Shown here: positions 8,009-14,719 of the stretch, one piece after another
Numbering within the stretch: the first letter of the stretch is position 1
Layout: every line of letters starts with the position of its first letter
NCBI GenBank assembly: GCA_020852755.1
Contig: JADZAF010000325.1
Span: 1 to 64,000 of the forward strand
Reading direction: 5' to 3'
DNA length: 64,000 nt
From: Bryobacterales bacterium
GTDB taxonomy: Bacteria > Acidobacteriota > Terriglobia > Bryobacterales > Bryobacteraceae
Notes under the pieces: generated by a model
Seen by the model: only the letters and a program-made list of their open reading frames with translations
Database searches by the model: none
What the model was told of the DNA's origin: nothing
Translations under genes and position numbers: made by a program

Positions 8009-8702
8009 ACCCGTGTACCGTCCATGGCGTTACCACGTACCGCCGCCGCCGCTCCAGTCCCCGCACGACCGCCCTGGCCAGGCGCTCCACCGCCATGCCC
8101 CGGATACGCGCCACGGCGGGAGGCGCTACTCCTCCCAGGACGTTGGATCGAAATCCGGTACTGACCACGCCCGCCATCACAGTCAGCACGTGTATGTTCT
8201 GCTGGCACAGTTCGCGGTACAGGCCTTCACTCAGGGAGTGGAGAGCGTGCTTGCTGGAACAGTACACGGGAGCCCAGGGCAGCGTCACGCGCCCTCCCAC
8301 CGAGCCGACGTTGACGATAGCGCCCGAACCCTGCCGTTGAAAGTGCGGCAGGACCAGGTGCACCATGTTGAGGACGCTGAAGAAGTTGACTTCGAAAAGA
8401 CGCCGCGCGCAATCGAGTGTCGTCTCCGAAGCCAGGGCATAGAGGCCGACCCCGGCGCTGTTGACCAGAACGTCCACCCGGCCGTGTTCTTCGATGGTCC
8501 GGACCACCAGATGCGCTCGGAACCGGGCATCGGTGATATCGCCATGGAAGGTCGTGATGCCGTCCAAAGGCGACGCCTCCCGGTGCTCGGGCAGGCCGCA
8601 GGCCAGAACATGGGCGCCGGCCGCCCGGAATTCGCGCGCACAGGCCGCCCCGATTCCCTGAGTGCCGCCTGTAATGAGCACTACCTTGTTCTTGAAAGGC
8701 AA
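7908..8702 (-). CDS. Short-chain dehydrogenase/reductase
   Basis: A 264-residue classical SDR with all main motifs: TGGTQGIG near residues 11-18, NSAG in VDVLVNSAGVGLYAL, a Ser in VGSVGGR, and Y-C-S-S-K as the catalytic Tyr-Lys pair. A basic C-terminal part with ERRRRYVVTPW and a hydrophobic stretch resembles SDRs that associate with membranes or lipid substrates. It lies 30 bases after the SPD-2-like gene and overlaps the GT39-like gene. It could reduce an acyl thioester or a lipid-linked intermediate for the acyl-transfer genes that follow. No substrate can be named. Confidence 0.85.
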   Translation of the reverse strand: MPFKNKVVLITGGTQGIGAACAREFRAAGAHVLACGLPEHREASPLDGITTFHGDITDARFRAHLVVRTIEEHGRVDVLVNSAGVGLYALASETTLDCARRLFEVNFFSVLNMVHLVLPHFQRQGSGAIVNVGSVGGRVTLPWAPVYCSSKHALHSLSEGLYRELCQQNIHVLTVMAGVVSTGFRSNVLGGVAPPAVARIRGMAVERLARAVVRGLERRRRYVVTPWTVHGFDLLNRFLPWVVDLYCERKFRGEALASQSSQRA

Positions 8703-8732
8703 TCAAACTCCTCTGGCTCCGGGTGATTTCCA

Positions 8733-10889
8733 TCAACGCAGGCTGAGTGTCCGCATGGCGGACGAACCGCTGGTGTTTCCCAGCGAGATGGACACCGACT
8801 GGATGGCGTCCACCAGGCTTCCCCCATTCGGCGCGCTGCCTTCCAGACTGACCGGAAGCGTTGCCGTGAACAAGCTGCCGAACTGCTGGGATTGCGTGCT
8901 CTGATACCAGGACAGAAACGCGGACTCCACGTTGATGGTGAACCGCGTGGCCTGCATGTTCACGCCCGCCGCCGGGGTCAGTTGCAGTTCCAGCTGGGTG
9001 ATGGAACGGCTGGTGGAATAGCCGGTGATCAGAACCGAGAAGGAGTTTGCACTCTTGGCGCCGAGTTGCAGCGCCGTGACTTCCGGCGCGGCCTGGGCCA
9101 CGTTGATGCGGATGGTGGGTGGATCGGACGGGGTGATGTTGACGCCGCCTTCGGTTGCGAAGGAGGGCGTCAGGGTAATGGTTCCGGCCACGCTTCCGGT
9201 CTGCAGACGAATTTGCGAGGCGTTGTTCGGAAAGACCGCGCTGGTCGAGTTGGCCGGGATGGTGAACGGCACGCTGCGCCCGCCGGTGGAGAATTGGACG
9301 GTGGCGTCGTTGGCGAAGACCTCCGAGTTGAACGCGAGCGTGAGGACGCCGGAGACATTGATGGGATACGGCTCCGCCAGCTTCAAAGTGTAGCTGGGCT
9401 GTCCCAGGGCCGGCTGCTGGCCGCTGGGGCCTTCCAGAAGAACGGCGGGCAGGGGATCCGGAGCGGCGGCCGTGCCGGAAAGCGTGAAGGAGCTGCTCTC
9501 CACCCGCAGGGTGGCGTTAGCGGTTCCCACGGCGCTGGGAGAGAAAGATACCTGGAATTCAAGGGACTCCTTGGGCGCCAGGGTGACCGGCAGCGCGGGC
9601 AGGCCCTCCAGGGCGAAGACGCTGCTGGGAGCCGCCAGCGAGATGTTGCCGAGGCTGGCCGGGCCGTTGCCGTCGTTCGTCACCGTGAAACGGAGGATCG
9701 ACTTGCGCCCTACCTGCACGCTGTTGAACAACAGCGTGCCGTTATTCTGGACCGGAATGGAGCTTCCGGTGGTCGCGTACCGGAAACTCAGGGCGGCGCC
9801 GACCGCCATGCCCTGCAGATTCAGCGCGGTACTGCCGACCAGCAGGCGTCCGGCCGCGCTGCCGGGCTGAGCCGGCGCGAAGATCAGGGTGAAGGTCAGG
9901 GAGTTGCCCGGGGCCAGAGTGAGAGGCACCACCGGGAGATCGGCCAGTTGGTACCCGGCTCCGGTGACGTTGATCGCGGCGATACTCCCGTTCAGGCTGC
10001 CCGTGTTGGTCACCCGGACGCCGAAGACGCTCCTACCGCCCACCGGGGTGTCGGGCAGGGTCACGGGCTTGTCCGGCGACAAAGGGGTAGCGCCGTCCTC
10101 CTGCAGCAACTCGTAGGAGAACACGGCAGAGACGCCGCTGCCCTGAAGGTTGAACGAGAGGGACCTCCCGGTCAAATCGATGGTCATGGCGCCGCTGTAA
10201 TCGGTGCGGTCCACAGGGTTAAAGCTCAGGTTGAAGCGGAGATCCCGCCCGGGATCGATCACCGCCGGAGGCAGCGGCAGGCCCGACAGCTGGAACGCGC
10301 CGCCGCTCGAACGGAATCCGGTGACCGTTCCCGGCGCCGTCCCGCGGTTGCTGATCGCGATCACCGCCGACAGCGTGTTGCCGGTAGCGGTAGGGGGAAA
10401 CTGGAGAAGGCCGCCATCCGGCAGCAGGGTCGCATTGCCGCCCGGAAACACGTAGCTGACCACCAGGTCGGGAGTGATGCCGACCAGGTTGATGATGAAC
10501 TGCGAGGGCGGAGAGGCGCCGTCCGTGAAGTTGATGGCCACTCTTCCCTGCGCCCGGTTCCCCGACACAGGCACATAGCGGATGTTGACGTCCAGCGACT
10601 GCTGCGACTGCAGGGTGGCGGGGAGTTGCAGGGCCGCGATGGAGAAATCGTTGGATCCCGTGCGGTCGACCGAAGTGATGACCGCCGACGCGGTGCCCCG
10701 GTAGGAGACCGTCAGGCGGGCCTGCACGGCGGCGCCGATAAACTCGCCCACCATGGTCACCGTTCCGTTGTGAGCCACCTGGCTCACCCCCTGGGGTTGA
10801 TCGGCGAAGACGGCGAACTGCGACTGGGCCGCGGCCGGCAGCGCGGCTGCGAGCAACAGGAGGAACTTCGCGGGATTCGCTTTCCACAT
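8733..10889 (-). CDS. Secreted protein of ASPM/SPD-2/Hydin-like (choice-of-anchor) repeats
   Basis: A 718-residue protein with an N-terminal signal peptide (hydrophobic KFLLLLAAALPAAAQS). About four repeats of 105-115 residues follow. Each has a strand with V-T-N-x-G (as in VRVTNTGSLNGSI and FTVTNDGNGPASL), then L-P-x-x-P-x-x-x-x-P-G or P-K, then F-x-P. This is the pattern of the Ig-like SPD-2/Hydin or 'choice-of-anchor D' domains. The last 240 residues form a different beta-rich module. It starts 4 bases after the propeller gene and lies 30 bases before an SDR, so it is probably co-transcribed with the acylation genes. It is likely a surface or periplasmic scaffold. No catalytic motif was seen. 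Confidence 0.75.
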   Translation of the reverse strand: MWKANPAKFLLLLAAALPAAAQSQFAVFADQPQGVSQVAHNGTVTMVGEFIGAAVQARLTVSYRGTASAVITSVDRTGSNDFSIAALQLPATLQSQQSLDVNIRYVPVSGNRAQGRVAINFTDGASPPSQFIINLVGITPDLVVSYVFPGGNATLLPDGGLLQFPPTATGNTLSAVIAISNRGTAPGTVTGFRSSGGAFQLSGLPLPPAVIDPGRDLRFNLSFNPVDRTDYSGAMTIDLTGRSLSFNLQGSGVSAVFSYELLQEDGATPLSPDKPVTLPDTPVGGRSVFGVRVTNTGSLNGSIAAINVTGAGYQLADLPVVPLTLAPGNSLTFTLIFAPAQPGSAAGRLLVGSTALNLQGMAVGAALSFRYATTGSSIPVQNNGTLLFNSVQVGRKSILRFTVTNDGNGPASLGNISLAAPSSVFALEGLPALPVTLAPKESLEFQVSFSPSAVGTANATLRVESSSFTLSGTAAAPDPLPAVLLEGPSGQQPALGQPSYTLKLAEPYPINVSGVLTLAFNSEVFANDATVQFSTGGRSVPFTIPANSTSAVFPNNASQIRLQTGSVAGTITLTPSFATEGGVNITPSDPPTIRINVAQAAPEVTALQLGAKSANSFSVLITGYSTSRSITQLELQLTPAAGVNMQATRFTINVESAFLSWYQSTQSQQFGSLFTATLPVSLEGSAPNGGSLVDAIQSVSISLGNTSGSSAMRTLSLR

Positions 10890-10893
10890 GGCG

Positions 10894-11865
10894 CTAGTTC
10901 TCCTCCTGGGCAGCCGGACCGCCGGTGGGGACGAAATACACGCGGGGCTCGAAGCCCGCGTCGAGCACCAGCAAGGGGTCGCCGTTGCCGGGTGCGTTCA
11001 AGGCGTACAGAGAGCCGCCGGAGAGAAGTTCCAGCCGCGAGGGAGGGGAATCGACCTCGAGCACGCGCTCCATCGCTCCATCACCGAGATTCAGTACCAG
11101 TACGCGTGCCGGGCGGCGTGCGGCCACGAACAAGCGTTTTCCGTCCGCGGAGCAGGCCGCGCCCACGATCTCCGCTTCCTCGCCCGCGTCAAGCGGCAGC
11201 GATGCGCTTTCGGCCGCACCGGCCGCGTCCCGGATGATGCGGGCCTCCCCTCCGGACCAGCCGACGGCGATCAGGTCCCGGTCCCCGTTGGCCAGGGCCA
11301 GGTAGGAGGACCCGCCGAGCGGCGCCACCAGGCGCGTGCCGGCAGCCGCCGAGGCAATGTAGACGCCGGTGGACTGGCCGGACTCGCGAACAAAGAAGAC
11401 GCTGCGGGCGTCGCGCGCGACCGCCAGGGCGGAAACGCGCTCCTCGCCGGCGGTCTCGGGCCAGTGAATCCCGGGTTCGCCGCCCTGCACCTGGAGCAGG
11501 CGCAGGCCGGTTTGCGAATAAACGGCCACCGCGCTGGAAGCCGCGCTCCAGGCGGCAATGACGGTTGATCCGGCCTCGTCGATGGGGAGCCAGGCTGGCT
11601 CGGAATCCCCGAGGCCGCGCACCAGAAATACCTGGCCGTCATGCACCACTACCGCGGCGCGAGCGTCGGGAGCCGGCCACGCCTGATCCAGTCCGGATAG
11701 CCTGGCTCCCCCCAGGTAGCCGCTGCCCGGGATGCCCAGAAAGGGCCGGAGCGCCCTTTGTGCCGGGTCGAAAACAAGACCCGAAGTCAGTCCATCCAGG
11801 GTGAACCCCTGGGCGAACGCCGAGGATGCGAAGAGAGCGAAACAAACGATGGCTCGGTTGATCAT
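10894..11865 (-). CDS. Secreted beta-propeller-like protein
   Basis: A 323-residue protein with signal peptide (NRAIVCFALFASSAFAQG). The mature part shows repeated blades of about 40 residues with patterns such as AWSAASSAVAVYS, ALAVARDARSVFFVRESG, AACSADGKRLFVAARRP and GGSLYALNAPGNGDPL. The S-x-D/A-x-x-x-L/V-F/Y spacing is typical of WD40/YVTN-like propellers. It lies 13 bases after the Ig-like gene and 4 bases before the SPD-2-like gene. It probably binds proteins or glycans outside the cytoplasm. I see no enzyme motif. The three secreted products in a row may form one surface complex, which is inference. Confidence 0.72.
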   Translation of the reverse strand: MINRAIVCFALFASSAFAQGFTLDGLTSGLVFDPAQRALRPFLGIPGSGYLGGARLSGLDQAWPAPDARAAVVVHDGQVFLVRGLGDSEPAWLPIDEAGSTVIAAWSAASSAVAVYSQTGLRLLQVQGGEPGIHWPETAGEERVSALAVARDARSVFFVRESGQSTGVYIASAAAGTRLVAPLGGSSYLALANGDRDLIAVGWSGGEARIIRDAAGAAESASLPLDAGEEAEIVGAACSADGKRLFVAARRPARVLVLNLGDGAMERVLEVDSPPSRLELLSGGSLYALNAPGNGDPLLVLDAGFEPRVYFVPTGGPAAQEEN

Positions 11866-11878
11866 GGTACTCCTGAAG

Positions 11879-12487
11879 CTAGCGCGGGCCGCCCACGGTG
11901 ATGGTGCCGGGCACCGCTACGACGGGAGGGGGACCGCCGGCCGCTCCGGGACTCTTCCGGGTGGCGAGCACGACACCGGCGACGGCGCCGGCGGCCGCTC
12001 CGCCCGCCAGCAGAATCCACAGGGTCTTCCGCGATTTCTTCGCCACCGGCTCCTCGACCTTGGTGAGGTTCGACTGAGGGATCACGATGCTGGCGGTCTT
12101 GTCGCGCAGCGAAGCGGTCACCTTCAGCTCGAACTTGCCCAGCACGTCGTTGGGAACAAAGCCGCTGGTGGCTGCCTGGCCCTGAAAGTTGGTGACGGCG
12201 GTCATGGTGGTCCGGCCGCCGGGGAACGAGCCGCCCGGACCCGAAGCGGGCAACTGGAAGACCACCCGGGCGTTAGGGACCGTGCGGTTAGTCTGGTCGC
12301 GCACCTCCACGACGGTCTGGGTTGCGGTTTTGGTTGTCACGCTGTGCGTGGCGTTCTGGCCCTGCAAAACGACCAGCGTGAGCGTTTCCGTCCGGGGCGC
12401 TGCCGAGGGCGGCTGCTGGGCGTAGGCGGCAGGCGAAGCCGCCAGGAAGGCGCACAAAGCGGCGCTGATCGCTGACTGGATTGTCAT
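11879..12487 (-). CDS. Exported Ig-like protein with a C-terminal membrane helix
   Basis: A 202-residue protein and the first gene of the minus-strand series. It has a signal peptide (SAALCAFLAASPAAYAQQ), then a bacterial Ig-like (Big-1-like) domain of about 110 residues with VPNARVVFQLPASGPGGSF and TNFQGQAATSGFVPND. A basic KKSRK stop-transfer segment and one Gly/Ala-rich helix (LWILLAGGAAAGAVAGVVLA) precede a Pro/Gly-rich tail. This layout, with the Ig domain outside and a helix with basic flank, is common in acidobacterial secreted proteins. No good Shine-Dalgarno sequence precedes the ATG. Function is unknown and binding or anchoring is most likely. Confidence 0.75.
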   Translation of the reverse strand: MTIQSAISAALCAFLAASPAAYAQQPPSAAPRTETLTLVVLQGQNATHSVTTKTATQTVVEVRDQTNRTVPNARVVFQLPASGPGGSFPGGRTTMTAVTNFQGQAATSGFVPNDVLGKFELKVTASLRDKTASIVIPQSNLTKVEEPVAKKSRKTLWILLAGGAAAGAVAGVVLATRKSPGAAGGPPPVVAVPGTITVGGPR

Positions 12488-12561
12488 ATTGAATTACTTG
12501 CGGAGACTCACAGAATCGTAACTTGTTTTCAGGCCTGTAACTCCCGGTTAGGCGAAGGGGA

Positions 12562-12570
12562 GCTACCGCA
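12562..12570 (-). promoter_or_regulatory. ops-like element in the leader of the minus-strand operon
   Basis: On the minus strand this reads TGCGGTAGC, 8 of 9 bases identical to GGCGGTAGC, the start of the enterobacterial ops element bound by RfaH. It lies on the non-template strand, 75 bases upstream of the first leftward gene. The same octamer occurs in the same sense upstream of the NusG-paralog gene on the other side of this region. The octamer also occurs by chance within genes, so this rests on position and orientation. Confidence 0.35.
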
Positions 12571-12590
12571 GGAAAACTACCGGAGGAATC
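12563..12590. repeat. Two tandem 14-base repeats, possible operator
   Basis: CTACCGCAGGAAAA (12563-12576) is followed directly by CTACCGGAGGAATC (12577-12590), which match at 11 of 14 positions. They lie 76-103 bases upstream of the first minus-strand gene. Read on the minus strand each contains CGGTAG, the core of the ops-like element noted separately. They could be a protein-binding site or part of an untranslated leader. The repeat itself is plain in the sequence and the role is unknown. Confidence 0.5.
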
Positions 12591-12779
12591 CGGCCGGAGA
12601 AACGTCGATTGCTGCGATTGTAGCAGCGAATCCCGGACCCGTCAACAGATTAGACCTGGCAGTATCGATAGTACTCTGGTTATTTGCGCACACCTCAAAT
12701 CGGCTCCGCTGTTTCAGTAACTTAGCAGGATTTTGAATTGAAAATAGTAAGAATTTACACGGGCCTGGAATTTTGTGAA

Positions 12780-12809
12780 TTGACAGCCGATCGGGCCTCA
12801 CGTCATGAT
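12780..12809 (+). promoter_or_regulatory. Candidate sigma-70-type promoter for the plus-strand arm
   Basis: A perfect TTGACA (12780-12785) is followed after 18 bases by CATGAT (12804-12809), 4 of 6 bases of the -10 consensus. Transcription would start near 12816, about 200 bases before the NusG-paralog gene, and would place the ops-like element at 12927 in the early transcript. An alternative -10, TATACT at 12831-12836, has no recognisable -35. Both are guesses from consensus. Acidobacterial promoters are poorly defined. Confidence 0.3.
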
Positions 12810-13023
12810 TACTTCTGTCCGCAACAGGTTTATACTGTTGCCAAAGCGCCACTGGGCACACCGTAAGGAATTCCGGGATCGATTCATCGGCCCAGACGAG
12901 CTGGTTAGACTTGATGTGACCGTTGAGGCGGTAGCACGCCTGCTTGCCAAAAGGGGGCGCAAGCCGGCTGATTCAGGGGTTCCCCTCAGCGTCACCGTTC
13001 TTGATGATCTGGGAGCAACATGA
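12805..13023 (+). CDS. Doubtful 72-residue ORF upstream of the NusG paralog
   Basis: The frame runs from ATG 12805 to a TGA that overlaps the NusG-paralog ATG in an ATGA arrangement, which is the reason to consider it real. Against it, its third codon positions are about half A/T, whereas neighbouring genes use G/C almost throughout, and the ATG falls inside the candidate promoter. The product (MITSVRNRFILLPKRHWAHR...) is basic at the start and matches nothing I know. It may be an untranslated leader that happens to be open, or a small coupled leader peptide. Confidence 0.25.
   Translation: MITSVRNRFILLPKRHWAHRKEFRDRFIGPDELVRLDVTVEAVARLLAKRGRKPADSGVPLSVTVLDDLGAT
12927..12939 (+). promoter_or_regulatory. 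ops-like element upstream of the NusG paralog
   Basis: GGCGGTAGCACGC matches the E. coli ops sequence GGCGGTAGCGTGC at 11 of 13 positions, including the complete core GGCGGTAG. It is on the non-template strand for the rightward operon, 81 bases before the ATG of a NusG paralog. Established: RfaH, a NusG paralog, is recruited to paused polymerase at ops in leaders of polysaccharide operons. Whether this acidobacterial protein uses such a site is inference, and an 8-base core can occur by chance. Confidence 0.4.
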
Positions 13024-13664
13024 ATAGCGATACGGACGATCGTTTTTGCGCCGGTTTGGAGTGGTACGCCTTACAGACGAAGCCCCGGTACGAGCACCTG
13101 ACTAACCTGATGCTCCGGAACAAAGGCTACGAAAGCTTTCTTCCGGTGAAGAAGGTACGGAAACGGTGGTCCGACCGGTACAAGGAACTGCAGCAAGCTC
13201 TCTTCCCGGGCTATGTGTTCTGCCGCTTCGATGTATATCAGCGCCTTCCCATCCTGATTACTCCCGGGGTAAGCCGCATCGTCGGAGTGGGGCGGACGCC
13301 CTGCCCCGTGCCGGATTCTGAGATCGCGGCGCTCCGGCTGATCGAAGAATCCGGGCTGAACTACGAGCCGTGGCCTTTTCTGAAGGCCGGCCAGAGGGTC
13401 CGGATCGAAAGCGGCCCCCTGCAGGGCCTGGAGGGGCTCCTGGTGGAAGTGAAGAGCCGGCGCCGGCTGGTGGTTTCCGTAACCCTGCTGCAGCGCTCGG
13501 TGGGAGCGGAAGTGGACAGCGCCGATGTGACCCCGCTGGAGGGATTGCAGGTAGCGTACCGGGAGATGCGGCAGAGCGCGGCCCGGCCGGCGCCGGCCCC
13601 CGTGCCGGCCCGCGCTGCAGCTGCCGCGGCGGGCGGATGGGACGCGGGCTTCTCCCAGGCATGA
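13020..13664 (+). CDS. NusG-paralog antiterminator (RfaH/UpxY/LoaP type)
   Basis: A 214-residue protein. Residues about 13-105 form an NGN domain that begins with the hallmark WYALQTKPRYEHLT and includes FPGYVFCRFDVYQRLPIL and PGVSRIVGVG. Residues about 120-175 form a KOW domain (AGQRVRIESGPLQGLEGLLV). An Ala/Pro-rich tail of about 30 residues follows. Housekeeping NusG sits beside ribosomal-protein genes, whereas this copy is the first gene of a giant polysaccharide operon, the usual place of specialised paralogs that stop premature termination in long transcripts. Its TGA overlaps an ATG at 13661, but the next gene more likely starts at 13688. It probably acts on its own operon and perhaps on the divergent one. 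Confidence 0.9.
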   Translation: MNSDTDDRFCAGLEWYALQTKPRYEHLTNLMLRNKGYESFLPVKKVRKRWSDRYKELQQALFPGYVFCRFDVYQRLPILITPGVSRIVGVGRTPCPVPDSEIAALRLIEESGLNYEPWPFLKAGQRVRIESGPLQGLEGLLVEVKSRRRLVVSVTLLQRSVGAEVDSADVTPLEGLQVAYREMRQSAARPAPAPVPARAAAAAAGGWDAGFSQA

Positions 13665-13687
13665 GCCGCTTCGCCAAGGAGGGACGA

Positions 13688-14695
13688 ATGTCCAGGACAT
13701 TGAGGACCGCAATTCTGGCCGGATGGGCGATGTCGGCCGCGGTGCTGGCCCAGGAGGCGGCGCCGGCCGTTCCCGCGACCCCCAAAGTCGAAACCGATCC
13801 GAAAGCCGCGGGTGGTTACATCCTGGGAGCCGAGGACCAGTTGCAGGTCTGGGCCCGCGACGCCGATGAAATCTCGGCGCGCCCCTACCGGATCGATCAC
13901 ACCGGAAGTATCAACCTCCCCCTGGTCGGGCGGATCGAGGCCGCGGGCATGACCGTGCAGGATCTGGAATTCGACCTCGAGTTGCGCCTCAGGAAGTTCA
14001 TCAAGGAACCCGAAGTCACCGTTTCGGTGACGGAGTTCCGAAGTTCCGCGGCTTTCGTCTTCGGGGCCGTGCGAACGCCGGGCCTGGTGCAGCTGCTGGG
14101 TCCCAAGACCTTGCTGGAGATCCTGTCGCTGGCCGGAGGATTGAACCCCGACGCCAGCAATACGGTGATTCTCACGCGCCGCAGCGAATACGGCAAGATC
14201 CCGCTGGCCTCCGCGCAAACGGAGAACAGCGAGGAGTACAGCGTGGCCGAAATCGACGTGAAGTCGCTGATCGACGGCAGGCGCCCGGAAGAGAACCTGG
14301 TCATCCGGCCTTTCGACGTCATCACGGTTCCGCGCAGCGATGTGGTCTATGTTACCGGCGAGGTGCGCAGCCCGGGCTCCTTCCAGCCGAAGGAGCAGCC
14401 CCTCACCGTGCTTCAGGTAGTCTCCATGGCGGGCGGAGTCACTCCGGCCGCGGTGGCGCAGAACGCCAAGATCATGCGCCCGATCATGGGCGGACCCAAG
14501 CGCTACGACATTCCCCTGGATGTCAAGCAGATCATCGCCGGCCGGGCCACGGACTTCCCGCTGCAGCCCGGCGACATCCTCTTCATTCCCAGCCAGAGCC
14601 TGACCAAGAACAGGGTCGTGACGCGCATCACCGAAGCGGTCATCAACTACGGTGCGCAGATTGCCCTTTGGTCCATCCTGTGGCGGGGGCGCTAG
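13688..14695 (+). CDS. Outer-membrane polysaccharide export protein (OPX/Wza class)
   Basis: A 335-residue protein. The start at 13688 is supported by a strong AAGGAGG at 13676-13682, 5 bases upstream, and gives a clean signal peptide (RTAILAGWAMSAAVLAQ). An in-frame ATG at 13661 would add nine residues. The poly-export domain spans about 44-125 (GYILGAEDQLQVWARDADE, then DHTGSINLPLVGRIEAAGMT). Two SLBB-like domains follow (VFGAVRTPGLVQLLGPKTLL and VYVTGEVRSPGSFQPKEQPL). No lipobox Cys follows the signal. A C-terminal hydrophobic or amphipathic segment (ITEAVINYGAQIALWSIL) may cross the outer membrane, as the Wza helix does. It works with the Wzz-kinase encoded next to carry polysaccharide across the periplasm and outer membrane. 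Confidence 0.93.
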   Translation: MSRTLRTAILAGWAMSAAVLAQEAAPAVPATPKVETDPKAAGGYILGAEDQLQVWARDADEISARPYRIDHTGSINLPLVGRIEAAGMTVQDLEFDLELRLRKFIKEPEVTVSVTEFRSSAAFVFGAVRTPGLVQLLGPKTLLEILSLAGGLNPDASNTVILTRRSEYGKIPLASAQTENSEEYSVAEIDVKSLIDGRRPEENLVIRPFDVITVPRSDVVYVTGEVRSPGSFQPKEQPLTVLQVVSMAGGVTPAAVAQNAKIMRPIMGGPKRYDIPLDVKQIIAGRATDFPLQPGDILFIPSQSLTKNRVVTRITEAVINYGAQIALWSILWRGR

Positions 14696-14719
14696 CCAAA
14701 CCCCGGGGGGTGGACCCAC

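Larger units (their letters stand above)
12488..12804. other. Divergent intergenic control region
   Basis: This stretch of 317 bases separates the leftward and rightward operons and is clearly richer in A+T than the coding sequence around it, especially 12650-12790. It holds a 14-base imperfect tandem repeat (12563-12590), an inverted repeat GCTGC/GCAGC (12611-12627), the palindrome TATCGATA within AGTATCGATAGTACT (12661-12675) and a TTGACA hexamer at 12780. No convincing ORF or RNA gene was seen. It must contain promoters for both arms, but I cannot place the leftward one. Confidence 0.7.

Noticed and set aside
8892..11237. Plus-strand open frame of 781 codons opposite the SPD-2-like gene
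   Set aside because: The opposite strand encodes a signal peptide and regular repeats; this frame gives a low-complexity Gly/Arg/Gln-rich product with no recognisable fold.
12831..12836. TATACT as the -10 box of the main operon
   Set aside because: It is a near-perfect -10 hexamer, but no -35-like hexamer lies 16-18 bases upstream and no extended TG is present, so TTGACA/CATGAT was preferred as the candidate.
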